DNA of 64,000 nt, taken from positions 2,256,501 to 2,320,500 of the forward strand of contig OY365738.1 in the NCBI GenBank assembly GCA_959347345.1, written 5' to 3'. The position numbers were made by a program, and so were the translations under genes. The notes under the pieces are model-generated. The model was given only the letters and a program-made list of their open reading frames with translations, ran no database searches and was not told the origin of the DNA. This document shows, in pieces, positions 1-9,084 of the stretch. This DNA comes from an uncultured Amylibacter sp. Its GTDB lineage: Bacteria > Pseudomonadota > Alphaproteobacteria > Rhodobacterales > Rhodobacteraceae. Every line of letters starts with the position of its first letter. Position 1 is the first letter of the stretch.

Positions 1-177
1 AACCCCGGGATTTTCACTGGGCTTATCGGGCAGGAAGGCGCGGTTGGTGTGTTTATCAGTGGCACGCGGACTGACACGTCAGCCGCGCTAGACGGCGGGC
101 AGGGTAATACGGGCTATGTCGGCGGGTTTGTCGCTTGTCCTTATGACGATGCAAGCAATCAGTGCATCCGCCCGTAA
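1..177 (+). CDS. C-terminal end of a barrel-type surface lipoprotein (5' truncated by window edge)
   Basis: The frame is open from base 1 to a TAA at 175-177, giving 58 residues. It carries GLIGQEGAVGVF followed by GGFVACP, the same C-terminal signature that ends every barrel module of the giant gene at 7.3-16.4 kb and of the lipoproteins at 21.8 and 26.8 kb. By analogy with transferrin-binding-protein-B-like barrels, whose last strands carry a similar G-x-x-G...GxxF pattern, I infer the end of an outer-surface beta-barrel lipoprotein. The start, signal peptide and any cysteine-rich region lie outside the window. The final residues contain two extra cysteines (ACP...QC). Confidence 0.75.
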   Translation, partial: NPGIFTGLIGQEGAVGVFISGTRTDTSAALDGGQGNTGYVGGFVACPYDDASNQCIRP

Positions 178-259
178 TCCACATATAAAATCAGCGCGAG
201 TTTGCCCTTCACATGATTTTAGGCGGCATGGGGCGATACGTGCTAAAAATAAACCAACC

Positions 260-306
260 CCGACCCATACAAAGAACACATAGACTCGCTTGGGTCGGTG
301 TTTTTT
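260..306 (+). terminator. Intrinsic terminator of the truncated lipoprotein gene
   Basis: An 8-bp stem CCGACCCA/TGGGTCGG (260-267 with 291-298) with a long loop is followed by TGTTTTTT. It lies about 80 bases after the stop at 177 and before tctC. Confidence 0.6.
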
Positions 307-413
307 CCAAATAATAATAATTGGGGCTTGCCTTTTAGCCTTTAGATATGTAAACCTATACATTCCAGCGTATAAAACGCTGTCATGTTAACAAAATAAA
401 GGAGAAATATATT

Positions 414-1403
414 ATGTTCACAAAACTAACACGCGGGGTTGGTGTTGCGATTATCGCAACTTTTGCCTCAATAACCCTCGCCTCGGCGCAAGGGTTCAAA
501 CCAGAAAACCCAGAATGTATCGCGCCCGCAAACGCTGGTGGCGGGTGGGATTTCATCTGTCGCAACTCTGCCAAATTCTTGCACGATTTGGGTCTTATAG
601 ACGGCACAATGCAGGTCACCAATATGGCTGGCGGGGGCGGCGGTGTTGCCTATGCTCATGTGTCAAAAGAACGCAATGACGATAATAATCTTATCGTGGC
701 GGCTTCCAATGCGACTACGGCACGACTGTCACAAGGTGCGTATCCTGATTCAACCGCCGATGATGTGCGGTTTTTGGCGACTTTTGGCGCGGAATACGGC
801 ACGATTGCTGTGGCAAAGGATTCGGATATTAAGGATTTAAAAGACCTGATGAATCGCGTGGTGGCTGACCCGCGTTCAATCGCTTGGTCGGGTGGGTCGT
901 CCGTTGGCGGTTATGACCATATTAAACCGTTATTGCTGGCAAATGCTGCAGGGCTTACCGATGTGACAAAGCTGAAATACGTCGCCTTTGACGGCGGGGG
1001 GGAGGCTATGACAGCCTTGCTTTCAAACTCGGTTCAGGTTTTGTCTTCGGATTTCTCGGAAATTCGCGGGTTTGCGGAATCTGGCGATGTGCGGGTTCTG
1101 GCAGTTTTATCGCCCAATCGTTTAACGGGCTACGGGCAGTATCCAACCGCCAAAGAACAGGGCTATGACGTTATTGGAGCGAACTGGCGCGGGATGTATA
1201 TGCCACGCGGTGCCTCCGATGAAGCGTATGAATTCTGGACGAACGCGATTCGCAAGATGACCGAGGATGAAGGTTTTCGGCAGTCTTTGCTAGGCGCGGG
1301 GATAGAGCCGTTTAACAATTTCGGTGCGGATATGGATGCGTTCATTACCAAAAACATCTCTGAAATTACGAAAATCTCCAAAGAAATTGGGATTATCAAG
1401 TAA
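414..1403 (+). CDS. tctC: Tripartite tricarboxylate transporter substrate-binding protein (TctC/Bug family)
   Basis: Periplasmic binding protein of 329 residues that delivers a carboxylate-type ligand to the TctA/TctB membrane pair. Residues 1-25 are a Sec signal peptide ending ASAQG. The mature part has the Bug-family layout, with an N-terminal glycine-rich ligand loop (ANAGGGWDFICR) and AYAHVSKERND after the first domain. The start has a good AGGAG about nine bases upstream. tctB and tctA follow on the same strand after a hairpin. The ligand cannot be read from the sequence; citrate, tartrate and aromatic acids are all known for this family. Confidence 0.9.
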   Translation: MFTKLTRGVGVAIIATFASITLASAQGFKPENPECIAPANAGGGWDFICRNSAKFLHDLGLIDGTMQVTNMAGGGGGVAYAHVSKERNDDNNLIVAASNATTARLSQGAYPDSTADDVRFLATFGAEYGTIAVAKDSDIKDLKDLMNRVVADPRSIAWSGGSSVGGYDHIKPLLLANAAGLTDVTKLKYVAFDGGGEAMTALLSNSVQVLSSDFSEIRGFAESGDVRVLAVLSPNRLTGYGQYPTAKEQGYDVIGANWRGMYMPRGASDEAYEFWTNAIRKMTEDEGFRQSLLGAGIEPFNNFGADMDAFITKNISEITKISKEIGIIK

Positions 1404-1417
1404 CGTTAAAATTTTAT

Positions 1418-1460
1418 CCCGCCGATGCTGAATCGGCGGGGTAATTTCATTTATTTTTTT
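1418..1460 (+). terminator. Hairpin with T-tract between tctC and tctB
   Basis: A 9-bp perfect stem CCCGCCGAT/ATCGGCGGG with a 5-base loop (1418-1440) is followed by a T-rich tract ending TTTTTTT. It sits between the binding-protein gene and tctB, so partial termination would give more tctC than tctBA transcript. Confidence 0.65.
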
Positions 1461-1472
1461 AGGAGTCCGCAG

Positions 1473-1904
1473 ATGAGCGACCGAATCTTAGGTGGCTGTG
1501 GTCTTGTGCTTGCAGTTTTTTATATCTGGGCGGCAACCATTATTCCGCAAAGTTTTATGAGCGATGTTATCGGTGCGAAAACATTCCCCATTATTATTGG
1601 CTTGATATTGGCGGCTTGCTCGCTGTTTTGTATCTTTCGCCCTGATGCTGACCCAATCTGGCCTAATTTCGCTGGGGTGTTTGAAATCCTATGCGCCGTG
1701 GTTGTGATGCTGATTTATGCACAGATGCTGCCCGAAGTTGGCTTTCTTATTGCCACGGTGTTTGCCACAGCGTATTTGACGTGGCGGTTGGGCTCTTCCA
1801 TTATTGGCTCGCTGATAACGGGGGTGGCAACCTCTGTTGGTATTTATGTGGTGTTTCGCCTGATTCTTGGTCTGTCTTTGGCCAAGGGACCGCTGGGATT
1901 TTAG
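1473..1904 (+). CDS. tctB: Tripartite tricarboxylate transporter small membrane subunit TctB
   Basis: 143-residue membrane protein with four hydrophobic segments, the size and topology of TctB, which pairs with TctA. The start at 1473 (MSDRIL) is preferred because AGGAG at 1461-1465 sits seven bases before it; an upstream in-frame start at 1425 would begin inside the hairpin and add a charged leader. tctA begins 12 bases after the stop. Sequence conservation in TctB is low, so the assignment rests on length, topology and position between tctC and tctA. Confidence 0.85.
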   Translation: MSDRILGGCGLVLAVFYIWAATIIPQSFMSDVIGAKTFPIIIGLILAACSLFCIFRPDADPIWPNFAGVFEILCAVVVMLIYAQMLPEVGFLIATVFATAYLTWRLGSSIIGSLITGVATSVGIYVVFRLILGLSLAKGPLGF

Positions 1905-1916
1905 GGGGGTTTAGGA

Positions 1917-3443
1917 ATGGAAACGCTGGCCTCACTTGCCGATGGTTTTGCCATTGCCCTGACCGCACAGAATTTATTTCTGGCACTTATCGGGTGCTTT
2001 TTGGGAACGTTAATGGGTGCCTTGCCCGGACTTGGCCCAGCAAACGGAGTCGCGATTTTAATCCCTATTGCGTTTTCTTTGGGGCTCGGGCCCACGCCTT
2101 CGCTTATTTTGCTTACCTCGGTTTATTATGGTGCGATGTATGGCGGGCGGATTTCCTCTATTTTGCTGAATATCCCGGGGGATGAACCCGCGATGATGAC
2201 CTGTTTGGACGGCCATCCAATGGCGCAGGCGGGACGCGCGGGCGAGGCGTTGTCGCTCTCTGGCATAGCGTCGTTTGTCGGTGCATTCTTTGCCACATGC
2301 GGGCTGGTTTTGCTGGCACCGCAACTGGTTAAAGTCGCGCTGTTGTTCGGCCCCGCCGAATACTTTGTTTTATTCACTTTGGCCTTTGCCACCTTGGGCG
2401 GAATTTCCTCCACCAACCAAGCGAAATCGGCCTTTGCCGCGATGATAGGCATCGGCATGGCGATGATTGGGGTTGATGGGCAAACCGGGGTTCAGCGTTT
2501 TACTTTTGGCGAGATTCATCTGTATGACGGGATTGATTTTCTGGTGGCTATCGTTGGGCTGTTTGCCCTAAGCGAGGTGTTTATTTTCCTTGAACAGCAT
2601 AAGACAAAATCAAACGCGGGCGATGCGAAAACGATAAAAATGGGGCGGTTAATATGCAGTCTTTCGGTTTTGAAATACTGTGTGCCGACGATGTTTCGCT
2701 CTACTATCATCGGGTTTCTGGCGGGGATTTTACCTGGGGCGGGCGCGTCTTTGGGCTCGTTTCTGGCGTATTCGTTGGAAAAACAGGTTGTTGATCGCGA
2801 TGGCAAAACCTTTGGCAAGGGTGATCCACGCGGAGTTGTCGCGCCAGAGGCGGGTAATAATGCCGCGTCTGGGGGGGCGTTGGTGCCGATGCTGGCTTTG
2901 GGTGTGCCTGGGTCTGGCACAACGGCGGTGCTTTTGGCGGTTTTGCTGGCGTTGAATATCACGCCTGGTCCTTTGTTATTCACGAAAAACCCTGATATAG
3001 TCTGGGGGCTGATTGCCGCGTTGTTTATCGCGAATTTCATGTTGCTGGCGTTGAATATCCCTCTAGTCGGGCTATTCACCCGCGTTTTGCTTATCCCCAC
3101 GCGGATTTTAATTCCTGTGGTTGCGATGATTTCTTTCGTTGGGATTTATGGAATTTCGGGCTCTACCTTTGATTTGATGATGATGGTAGGGTTTGGCATT
3201 ATGGGGTGGGTTTTTAGAAAACTGGAGATACCGTTGGTGCCTGTGATTCTGGGGATTTTGCTGGGCAATGAGATGGAGGTGAATCTGCGCCGTGCCATGA
3301 CAATATCGGATGGCGATTGGATGATTCTGGTTGGCAGTCCCTTGGCGATTGGTTTGTGGATTATTGCGATTGTCGGGTTTATTTTGCCGATATTTATGGG
3401 GCGACGGGTTAAGAAACAAATGGAAGCGAAACGCTCGCCCTAA
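1917..3443 (+). CDS. tctA: Tripartite tricarboxylate transporter large permease TctA
   Basis: 508-residue inner-membrane permease with about 12 membrane segments. The family hallmark near the N-terminus, GALPGLGPANGVAILIP, is intact, as is the second glycine-rich repeat GILPGAGASLGSFLAYS followed by GVVAPEAGNNAASGGALVP. These re-entrant glycine loops are typical of TctA and related cation-coupled carriers. It forms an operon with tctC and tctB and completes the solute:cation symport system. No C-terminal truncation is visible. Confidence 0.93.
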   Translation: METLASLADGFAIALTAQNLFLALIGCFLGTLMGALPGLGPANGVAILIPIAFSLGLGPTPSLILLTSVYYGAMYGGRISSILLNIPGDEPAMMTCLDGHPMAQAGRAGEALSLSGIASFVGAFFATCGLVLLAPQLVKVALLFGPAEYFVLFTLAFATLGGISSTNQAKSAFAAMIGIGMAMIGVDGQTGVQRFTFGEIHLYDGIDFLVAIVGLFALSEVFIFLEQHKTKSNAGDAKTIKMGRLICSLSVLKYCVPTMFRSTIIGFLAGILPGAGASLGSFLAYSLEKQVVDRDGKTFGKGDPRGVVAPEAGNNAASGGALVPMLALGVPGSGTTAVLLAVLLALNITPGPLLFTKNPDIVWGLIAALFIANFMLLALNIPLVGLFTRVLLIPTRILIPVVAMISFVGIYGISGSTFDLMMMVGFGIMGWVFRKLEIPLVPVILGILLGNEMEVNLRRAMTISDGDWMILVGSPLAIGLWIIAIVGFILPIFMGRRVKKQMEAKRSP

Positions 3444-3661
3444 TCCTTTGTGATTAAAATCGCGCGGAAATCATCGGGCGACCAATAGGCAAAAGGCGGC
3501 AGAGTAAAGCCGAATTCGCGAATCATAGTATCCGCGTGTTCAATGATTTGATTGATTCTGGAACGTTTCATTTTGTTGGTTTTTGGGTTTTGTTTTATCT
3601 GTTATATTTTTGCCAGTGGGTGGTTAGGTTTTCGCGTAGTGCGAGTTCCATGTTTCATAAT

Positions 3662-4327
3662 TTATTCCCCCACCACACCATCCGTTAAACCAAGGATAAA
3701 ATCCGCCACACGGCTGTTTTCCAGAACCATCCGTGCGTTGATCAAATCATTCCCTTGCGTGCGTTTTTGTGCGGCGGTACTATCCAACCCGTGGCTGTGC
3801 CACCGTGCCATGCAGCGGCTTTCAATCACATTCAACGGCACATCCAGCCATAGGCTGACATCCCACAACCCGTGCAAAACATCCCACGGCGGCTGATTAT
3901 ACAACAGATAATTGCCTTCTATCAAGATTAACCCGTGGTTTGATATTTCTGTGGCAGAGGCGACGGATATATCCCATTGGCGTTCAAATCTCGGGGCATA
4001 AACGGGCGTATCAGTTCCTAGCGTTCCCCGTTTTGCCCGTTGTACCAGCGCAATAAACCCATGGACATCAAAACTGGCAGGCGAGCCCTTTCGCGCCAAT
4101 AACCCTTTTGCCTCCAAAACCGCGTTATCCAGATGAAACCCATCCATCGGTAATAGAGCGCAAGCCACACCCTCAGCGGTAAAATGGGTCTGCATAGTTT
4201 CGGCAAGGGTGGATTTGCCCGATGCAGGCGGTCCAGCAATCGCGACCATAACGGGGGAGTTGGGCTGGCTTTGCAACCGCGTATTTATCGCCAATAAAGC
4301 AGGGTGTAAATCGGCGGGCAGAGTCAT
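3662..4327 (-). CDS. Uridine-kinase-like P-loop kinase (FrcK/PRK family)
   Basis: 221-residue cytosolic kinase. The Walker A motif GPPASGKST is at about residues 32-40, followed by the substrate region MDGFHLDN and IEGNYLLY, all diagnostic of the phosphoribulokinase/uridine kinase/pantothenate kinase fold. It resembles the nucleoside/sugar kinases FrcK and YggC. The physiological substrate is not determinable here. FrcK normally accompanies a sugar ABC operon, but the window's sugar ABC genes are 52 kb away. The start codon lies 3 bases after the stop of the MmeI-like gene, so the two are probably co-transcribed. Confidence 0.75.
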   Translation of the reverse strand: MTLPADLHPALLAINTRLQSQPNSPVMVAIAGPPASGKSTLAETMQTHFTAEGVACALLPMDGFHLDNAVLEAKGLLARKGSPASFDVHGFIALVQRAKRGTLGTDTPVYAPRFERQWDISVASATEISNHGLILIEGNYLLYNQPPWDVLHGLWDVSLWLDVPLNVIESRCMARWHSHGLDSTAAQKRTQGNDLINARMVLENSRVADFILGLTDGVVGE

Positions 4328-4330
4328 TGG

Positions 4331-7114
4331 TTATACCGCGTCTGCCCTGTTTGATTGGGTGGTTTGATTGGCGGTTTGTTTTTCATAAAGCGCGAACAGG
4401 TGGTTTATCCGCGCGGTATCATCGGCAAAGGGTTGCGCCGAATAGAGCCTATCCACGGCGCGGTCATTTGCCAGATGGGCTTTGCGGAGTGCGGCTGGCA
4501 TCACGGTTGGGTCGTAAAGGTCTGCAAGCGTCGCTTTGGGGTCTTTTTTGCGGGCAGTTATACGAGCATCAAGGATAGCCTGCCCGTGGCGTTCTAACTT
4601 TAATATATCTTTGCTTTTGGGCAGAGGAAAGGTATTATAGACAAGCCCCATGGAATAGCGATAGCTATTGCCAAGCCTGCCTCCAACTTGGAAAAGCCAT
4701 GCCATGTGCATGGCAGAATTTAACAAAGCAAAATCAGACAGGGACGCATCCAATACAACATTAACCAAATTACTTGGAATTGTTGGGGGTGATAAAAATC
4801 CAATAGGAACATATTCTCGATGTGTTGAATTAATTTGTGGAATAACTAAAAAGCATGATTCTGGTATAGTTGTTATATTAAATTGTGTCGGTTGATTTGC
4901 TATTTCCAAAGTTAATTTTCGTTTGCTCTTTTCACGGAATTTTGTTATCTCTTGCAATCTTTTCATGACAGTTGGCATTTTTCGCAAAACGCTGGGTGAT
5001 GCTTTTGTTAAATCAAGGATATATCGTTCTTTGGAATTTAAGAATTCTCGCGCCCCAATAAACGGTTTCATAAAACGTGCGGCTTTTGGTTCATTTTTAA
5101 GAAATTCATCGCGTTCGTCTGTGCTAAAAATTAACTGCCCGTCATCAATAGGCTGTGTGCCAATTATCATTTTGGGCAAGCCGTTTAATGATTGGCTAGT
5201 TTCTTTTACAACAACATTTGGATTTTCTGATCGGCTTGTATCAAACAGATAGGGAGAGATAGCCGCGGCAGGTTGTGCCGTTGGCTTGCCTTTCGTGTCT
5301 TCATAGAAAAATAATACTTTATCCTTGCGTGCATCTTTTTTCTTTTCCAATCCAATGATTATTACGGTGACAGTGGCTTTGCCCGGTGCCTCTGATTCCC
5401 AAGAAAAACTTTGATGGGCAAAGGCAATTTCAAGATCGCATGTTTCAAGCAGGATAGGCCAAAGTTGTGCGACCTGTTCGCCTTGAGTAATGGAATTGGT
5501 GCTGACAAAACCAATCCCTGTTTTGCCCTGAATATACTGTCCTGCCTTGATATACCATGCACAAACATAATCCAAAGTGCCACCAGTTTTCCCCAAATTT
5601 GCAATTTTACGTACCTGTTCGCGTTGAAATTGGGATTGCGTTTTTGCCCCAACAAAGGGTGGATTGCCAAAGATAAAGCTACATTTTTCTGGTGATAAAA
5701 GCTTTTCCCAATCCATTTCCAAAGCATCGGCGCAAATAATCGTAGGTGATTTTTCCAAAGGAATTCGTGGAATCCATTGCCCGAATTTGTTGCCCAACTC
5801 TATATTCATAAAATGGTCCATCATCCATAGCGCGGCGCGTGCGATATGAACGGCAAAGTCATTCAGCTCTAATCCATAAAATTGATGCACATCAATTTTT
5901 GAAAGTTCGCGTGCATCCAGCTTTATTTGTAGCTTGCCAGAACTGTCCGTATGAATCAGCTCTAAAACCTCTATTTCCAATCGGCGCAATTCGCGATAGG
6001 CGATGACTAAAAAATTACCACAGCCACAGGCGGGGTCAAAAAATGTCATGCTTGCCAGTTCATCATGAAAGACTTTTAACTCTCTATCACGGCTGGCTTT
6101 GGTTTTTATTTTTTTAAATTTTTTAAAGGTGCGCCATAAATCATCCATAAATAAGGAATCAATTACTTTTAGAATATCATCTTCGCCAGTATAATGCGCG
6201 CCCTGTTCGCGCCGTTCTGTTTCATCCATGACGGATTGAAACAGACTGCCAAAAATTGCGGGGGAAATTTCGTTCCATTTAAAATTGGCTACATAAATTA
6301 AATTTTCGCTTATGGTGCTGTCAATGTCAGTGCTCTTAATTTGTTCTTCAAATAATCCACCATTGACATAGGGTAGTTTCGCCAAATCCTCGTCTAAGGC
6401 GCTTGTGCGGTCGTTCTCAGGTGTGTCAAGGGTTTCAAATATTTTCCCAATCCACGCACCCATATCCCCACCTTCGCGCAGGCGTTTTATCAGGTTTTGA
6501 AAAAGCCGTTTTTCAAAAATTCCAGTATTATCGGCAAACAGGCAAAAGGTCAGGCGGGTTAGAAAAATTTCTAATTTTTTGCCCTTATACCCGCTTTTTT
6601 TCAAGTCATCGTGAATCCGCCCCATCAATCGGGACGCATCAATGCTTAACGCTTTTTGTTTTTCGTAAGCCGCCGAATCCTCCCCCAACATAAATTTAAA
6701 GGCTTCAAGGTTGGCGGATAATTCTGCCAGAGTAAATGATGTTTTCTGTCGTTCATCTCTATCAAGCAGGTGAAAGTTTTGAAAATCACAAACCAGTTGA
6801 TAACGTGGTTTTTCTTCATCTGGTAAAGCGTCAAAATATTCGCCCGCCTGTTCGGCGGCTTTATCAAGGTCTCTGCCTGCTGATTTTTGCTCGGCAAGCA
6901 AAACCCCGGGCCAAAATAGGTCTATAAAACCTTGGCGGTTGTTTAGCTTTTTAACCGATTCTTCATAACGGGCGACTTGACGGCGTTTTATACCAAAGAT
7001 TTCAAAGAAATCATCATAGAAAGGCTGGGATTCGCCTTTTTCATAGCGGGCATCCTTCCATTCCTCGCTAAACGCGACCGCGCGACTGCGCATTTCATTC
7101 CAAGATAATCTCAT
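4331..7114 (-). CDS. MmeI-like (type IIL) bifunctional restriction endonuclease/adenine methyltransferase
   Basis: 927-residue single-chain restriction-modification protein. The N-terminal PD-(D/E)XK nuclease is readable as D65, E75 and K77 (GFIDLFWPG then AEQK), with the D-x9-E-x-K spacing known from MmeI. A helical linker leads to the gamma-class N6-adenine methyltransferase with motif I DPACGCGNFL and motif IV GNPPFVG. The C-terminal target-recognition and helical parts end with ADLYDPTVMPAALRKAH, typical of the MmeI family. In this family one chain both modifies one strand and cuts at a distance, and no separate methylase is needed. The key nuclease and methylase residues are present, so I expect it to be active. 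BREX PglX was considered, but the N-terminal nuclease and the tail fit MmeI better. Confidence 0.88.
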   Translation of the reverse strand: MRLSWNEMRSRAVAFSEEWKDARYEKGESQPFYDDFFEIFGIKRRQVARYEESVKKLNNRQGFIDLFWPGVLLAEQKSAGRDLDKAAEQAGEYFDALPDEEKPRYQLVCDFQNFHLLDRDERQKTSFTLAELSANLEAFKFMLGEDSAAYEKQKALSIDASRLMGRIHDDLKKSGYKGKKLEIFLTRLTFCLFADNTGIFEKRLFQNLIKRLREGGDMGAWIGKIFETLDTPENDRTSALDEDLAKLPYVNGGLFEEQIKSTDIDSTISENLIYVANFKWNEISPAIFGSLFQSVMDETERREQGAHYTGEDDILKVIDSLFMDDLWRTFKKFKKIKTKASRDRELKVFHDELASMTFFDPACGCGNFLVIAYRELRRLEIEVLELIHTDSSGKLQIKLDARELSKIDVHQFYGLELNDFAVHIARAALWMMDHFMNIELGNKFGQWIPRIPLEKSPTIICADALEMDWEKLLSPEKCSFIFGNPPFVGAKTQSQFQREQVRKIANLGKTGGTLDYVCAWYIKAGQYIQGKTGIGFVSTNSITQGEQVAQLWPILLETCDLEIAFAHQSFSWESEAPGKATVTVIIIGLEKKKDARKDKVLFFYEDTKGKPTAQPAAAISPYLFDTSRSENPNVVVKETSQSLNGLPKMIIGTQPIDDGQLIFSTDERDEFLKNEPKAARFMKPFIGAREFLNSKERYILDLTKASPSVLRKMPTVMKRLQEITKFREKSKRKLTLEIANQPTQFNITTIPESCFLVIPQINSTHREYVPIGFLSPPTIPSNLVNVVLDASLSDFALLNSAMHMAWLFQVGGRLGNSYRYSMGLVYNTFPLPKSKDILKLERHGQAILDARITARKKDPKATLADLYDPTVMPAALRKAHLANDRAVDRLYSAQPFADDTARINHLFALYEKQTANQTTQSNRADAV

Positions 7115-7154
7115 AAAAATTTACTGCCCCCGCATATTATTTTTCTTAACCCTC

Positions 7155-7183
7155 AGGCTAGTGTGAATGGGCGGGGGTGTCAA
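7155..7183 (-). promoter_or_regulatory. Probable promoter of the MmeI-like gene
   Basis: On the minus strand, TTGACA (7178-7183) is separated by 17 bases from TAGCCT (7155-7160), about 40 bases before the start codon at 7114. A near-identical pair (TTGACT, 16 bases, TAGCCT) precedes the TRAP binding protein at 48.8 kb, which supports a real housekeeping-type promoter. Confidence 0.5.
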
Positions 7184-7350
7184 GGGCGGTTTTATTTTTA
7201 TTTGGGGGGAATGGCGGTGGGGGCAGACGGGTTCTAACCTGTCTCTCAATATCACATAGAGACATAATTCGCCCAAAATTTGCTCATTCCATGGGTTTTG
7301 CACCCCACTCCACCCCAGCCTTGCAAATTTATTTATAGTGACGGCCTGCG

Positions 7351-9084
7351 GTGGGGCAGCTGTCGCGCCCACACTCATTGAATCACCGACAACGGACGAC
7401 TCTTGCACGACTGATCCGTTTGGCGATGGATGCAACCACGGCCGCGGCTGAGACCGCGCAGGATATAAAAATCACCGAATGCCTTGCTGGTGAAGCGGCC
7501 GCCACGTCAACCTGCGAGTCTGCGGTTAAGTCCGTGCCATGTCTGACCAATCCGTTTGATACCGCATGTGCGAATAACGCGGATTTTGCTAAATATTTGA
7601 CACCTGCCAGAACAGCGCGGACGACCCTTTGCACCAGTAATCCGTTTAACGGACTTTGCACGGCGGACCCAGTGGCACGGCTGGCGTTTTGCCGTGATAC
7701 AGGCAGAACAACCACTACGAAATCCGCCGATTGCACAGGTACGATAACAACGGCTTGCGCTGCCGATAGGTTTGCCCAAACGACTGGAACAACGGTTGGC
7801 AATCTTTGCTCTGCTGACCCTGTTGCTGATTTGGTATTTTGCCGTGATACGAGCCTAACCCCCGCAGGGAAAGAGGCTAATTGCACGGGTACGATAAACA
7901 CGGCTTGCGCTGCCGATAGGTTTATCCAAACGACTGGAACAACGGTTGGCAATCTTTGCTCTGCTGACCCTATTGCTGATTTGGTATTTTGCCGTGATGA
8001 TAACAAAACAACTCCTACGAAAACCGCCGATTGCACGACTACGATAGCGAATGCTTGCATCAATAATCCGTTTGATAGTCTTTGCACCCCTGACCATGCG
8101 GCAGAGCTGGTGTTTTGCAATGATGCGACCAAAATCACCCCTACGAAAACCGCCGATTGCACGGCTACGATAAGCGGTGTTTGCACCGATAATCCATTTG
8201 ACACGCTTTGCACGGATGATTTGATGGCACGGCTGACATTTTGCCGTGATACAGACGCAACAACCAATACGAAAGCCACCGATTGCACGGGGACGATAAC
8301 GACGGCTTGCGATGCGAATCCGTTTACCCAAACGACTGGAACAACGGTTGGCAACCTTTGTGTTGGCAATGATTTGCCCGACGCGGACGGTATTGCAGAG
8401 TTTTGCCGTGATGCGACCAAACCAACCGATACGAAAACCACCGATTGCGCACCTACGGTAGAGAGGATTTGCACTGCCCCAGGTGCCACACCAAATCCGT
8501 TTGATGTACTTTGCACGATTACTGATGAGGTTAAAATAGCATTTTGTCGGGTTGGCACGAACGCGGATGAACGTGCGGACGATTGCCTAACGGTTATCAC
8601 GCCACTTTGCGAGGCGAATTCCGGTGATCCTCTCTGCCCTGATGATTCTCCTGATACGATAACGGGGGGCGATTGGTCGCGGAGCTTTGCCGCCACACCG
8701 CTGAATACCGCCCCAGACCCTGACGACCTAAAAAGCGAATTTTTGCAAATTGAAGGCAAAATAATTGACACAGGTGAGCTAAAAATAGATGCTAACGCGT
8801 TTAATGGAAACGCCGAGATGCTGGTTAATCCCTTTGTTTACAGGATGGATTTTTCAACGGAACTCTTTGACGGTTTGGCAATCGGTGGGGATGCAGATAG
8901 TGGCTTTACGTATTTTAACGGTCGCACCGCCCTCGATGACACACTATATCACTTCGCTGGGATTTTTGGCAGCACGGATTTGGGTGCGCCCCTAACACTC
9001 GATGATAACCTTAGCGCAACATGGCAAGGGCGGTTTCAGCTTAATGGCTTTTCCAGCCGATTTTGTTTTGAATGTGGGTTTTGA
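7351..9084 (+). CDS. Giant lipoprotein, segment 1: NPF cysteine repeats and start of barrel module 1
   Basis: 577-residue open segment. It has eight repeats of about 45 residues built around C-x2-NPF-x3-C or C-x2-DRF, then ARLTFCRD and a DC-x-TI turn, giving roughly four cysteines per unit. Two consecutive units are nearly identical at DNA level (about 7745-7835 and 7889-7979, period 144 bases). After residue 430 a barrel module starts at GDWSRSF, and it is cut at GFSSRFCFECGF by an extra T at 9049-9052. The formal GTG start at 7351 gives a leader unrelated to the family, so it is not the true N-terminus. The predicted location, by family resemblance, is the outer surface. Confidence 0.6.
   Translation: MGQLSRPHSLNHRQRTTLARLIRLAMDATTAAAETAQDIKITECLAGEAAATSTCESAVKSVPCLTNPFDTACANNADFAKYLTPARTARTTLCTSNPFNGLCTADPVARLAFCRDTGRTTTTKSADCTGTITTACAADRFAQTTGTTVGNLCSADPVADLVFCRDTSLTPAGKEANCTGTINTACAADRFIQTTGTTVGNLCSADPIADLVFCRDDNKTTPTKTADCTTTIANACINNPFDSLCTPDHAAELVFCNDATKITPTKTADCTATISGVCTDNPFDTLCTDDLMARLTFCRDTDATTNTKATDCTGTITTACDANPFTQTTGTTVGNLCVGNDLPDADGIAEFCRDATKPTDTKTTDCAPTVERICTAPGATPNPFDVLCTITDEVKIAFCRVGTNADERADDCLTVITPLCEANSGDPLCPDDSPDTITGGDWSRSFAATPLNTAPDPDDLKSEFLQIEGKIIDTGELKIDANAFNGNAEMLVNPFVYRMDFSTELFDGLAIGGDADSGFTYFNGRTALDDTLYHFAGIFGSTDLGAPLTLDDNLSATWQGRFQLNGFSSRFCFECGF

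Noticed and set aside
88..363. Minus-strand frame of 91 codons between the first partial gene and tctC
   Set aside because: It overlaps the real lipoprotein end and its terminator; no RBS and no plausible protein composition.
3662..4327. Kinase as part of the sugar ABC system (frcBCAK-like operon)
   Set aside because: The sugar ABC genes are more than 50 kb away on the other strand; there is no operon link in the window.
4331..7114. BREX-type PglX methyltransferase
   Set aside because: The N-terminal D-x9-E-x-K nuclease and the MmeI-type C-terminus are present, and no other BREX genes are nearby.
7660..8380. Periodic 144-base repeats that could be mistaken for a non-coding repeat array
   Set aside because: The repeats keep frame and cysteine spacing, and related units occur in an intact gene at 21.8 kb, so they are coding.
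7383..8771. Long minus-strand open frame of 462 codons opposite the NPF repeats
   Set aside because: It is a by-product of the repeat codon pattern on the opposite strand; it has no family features, and the plus-strand protein has clear relatives.
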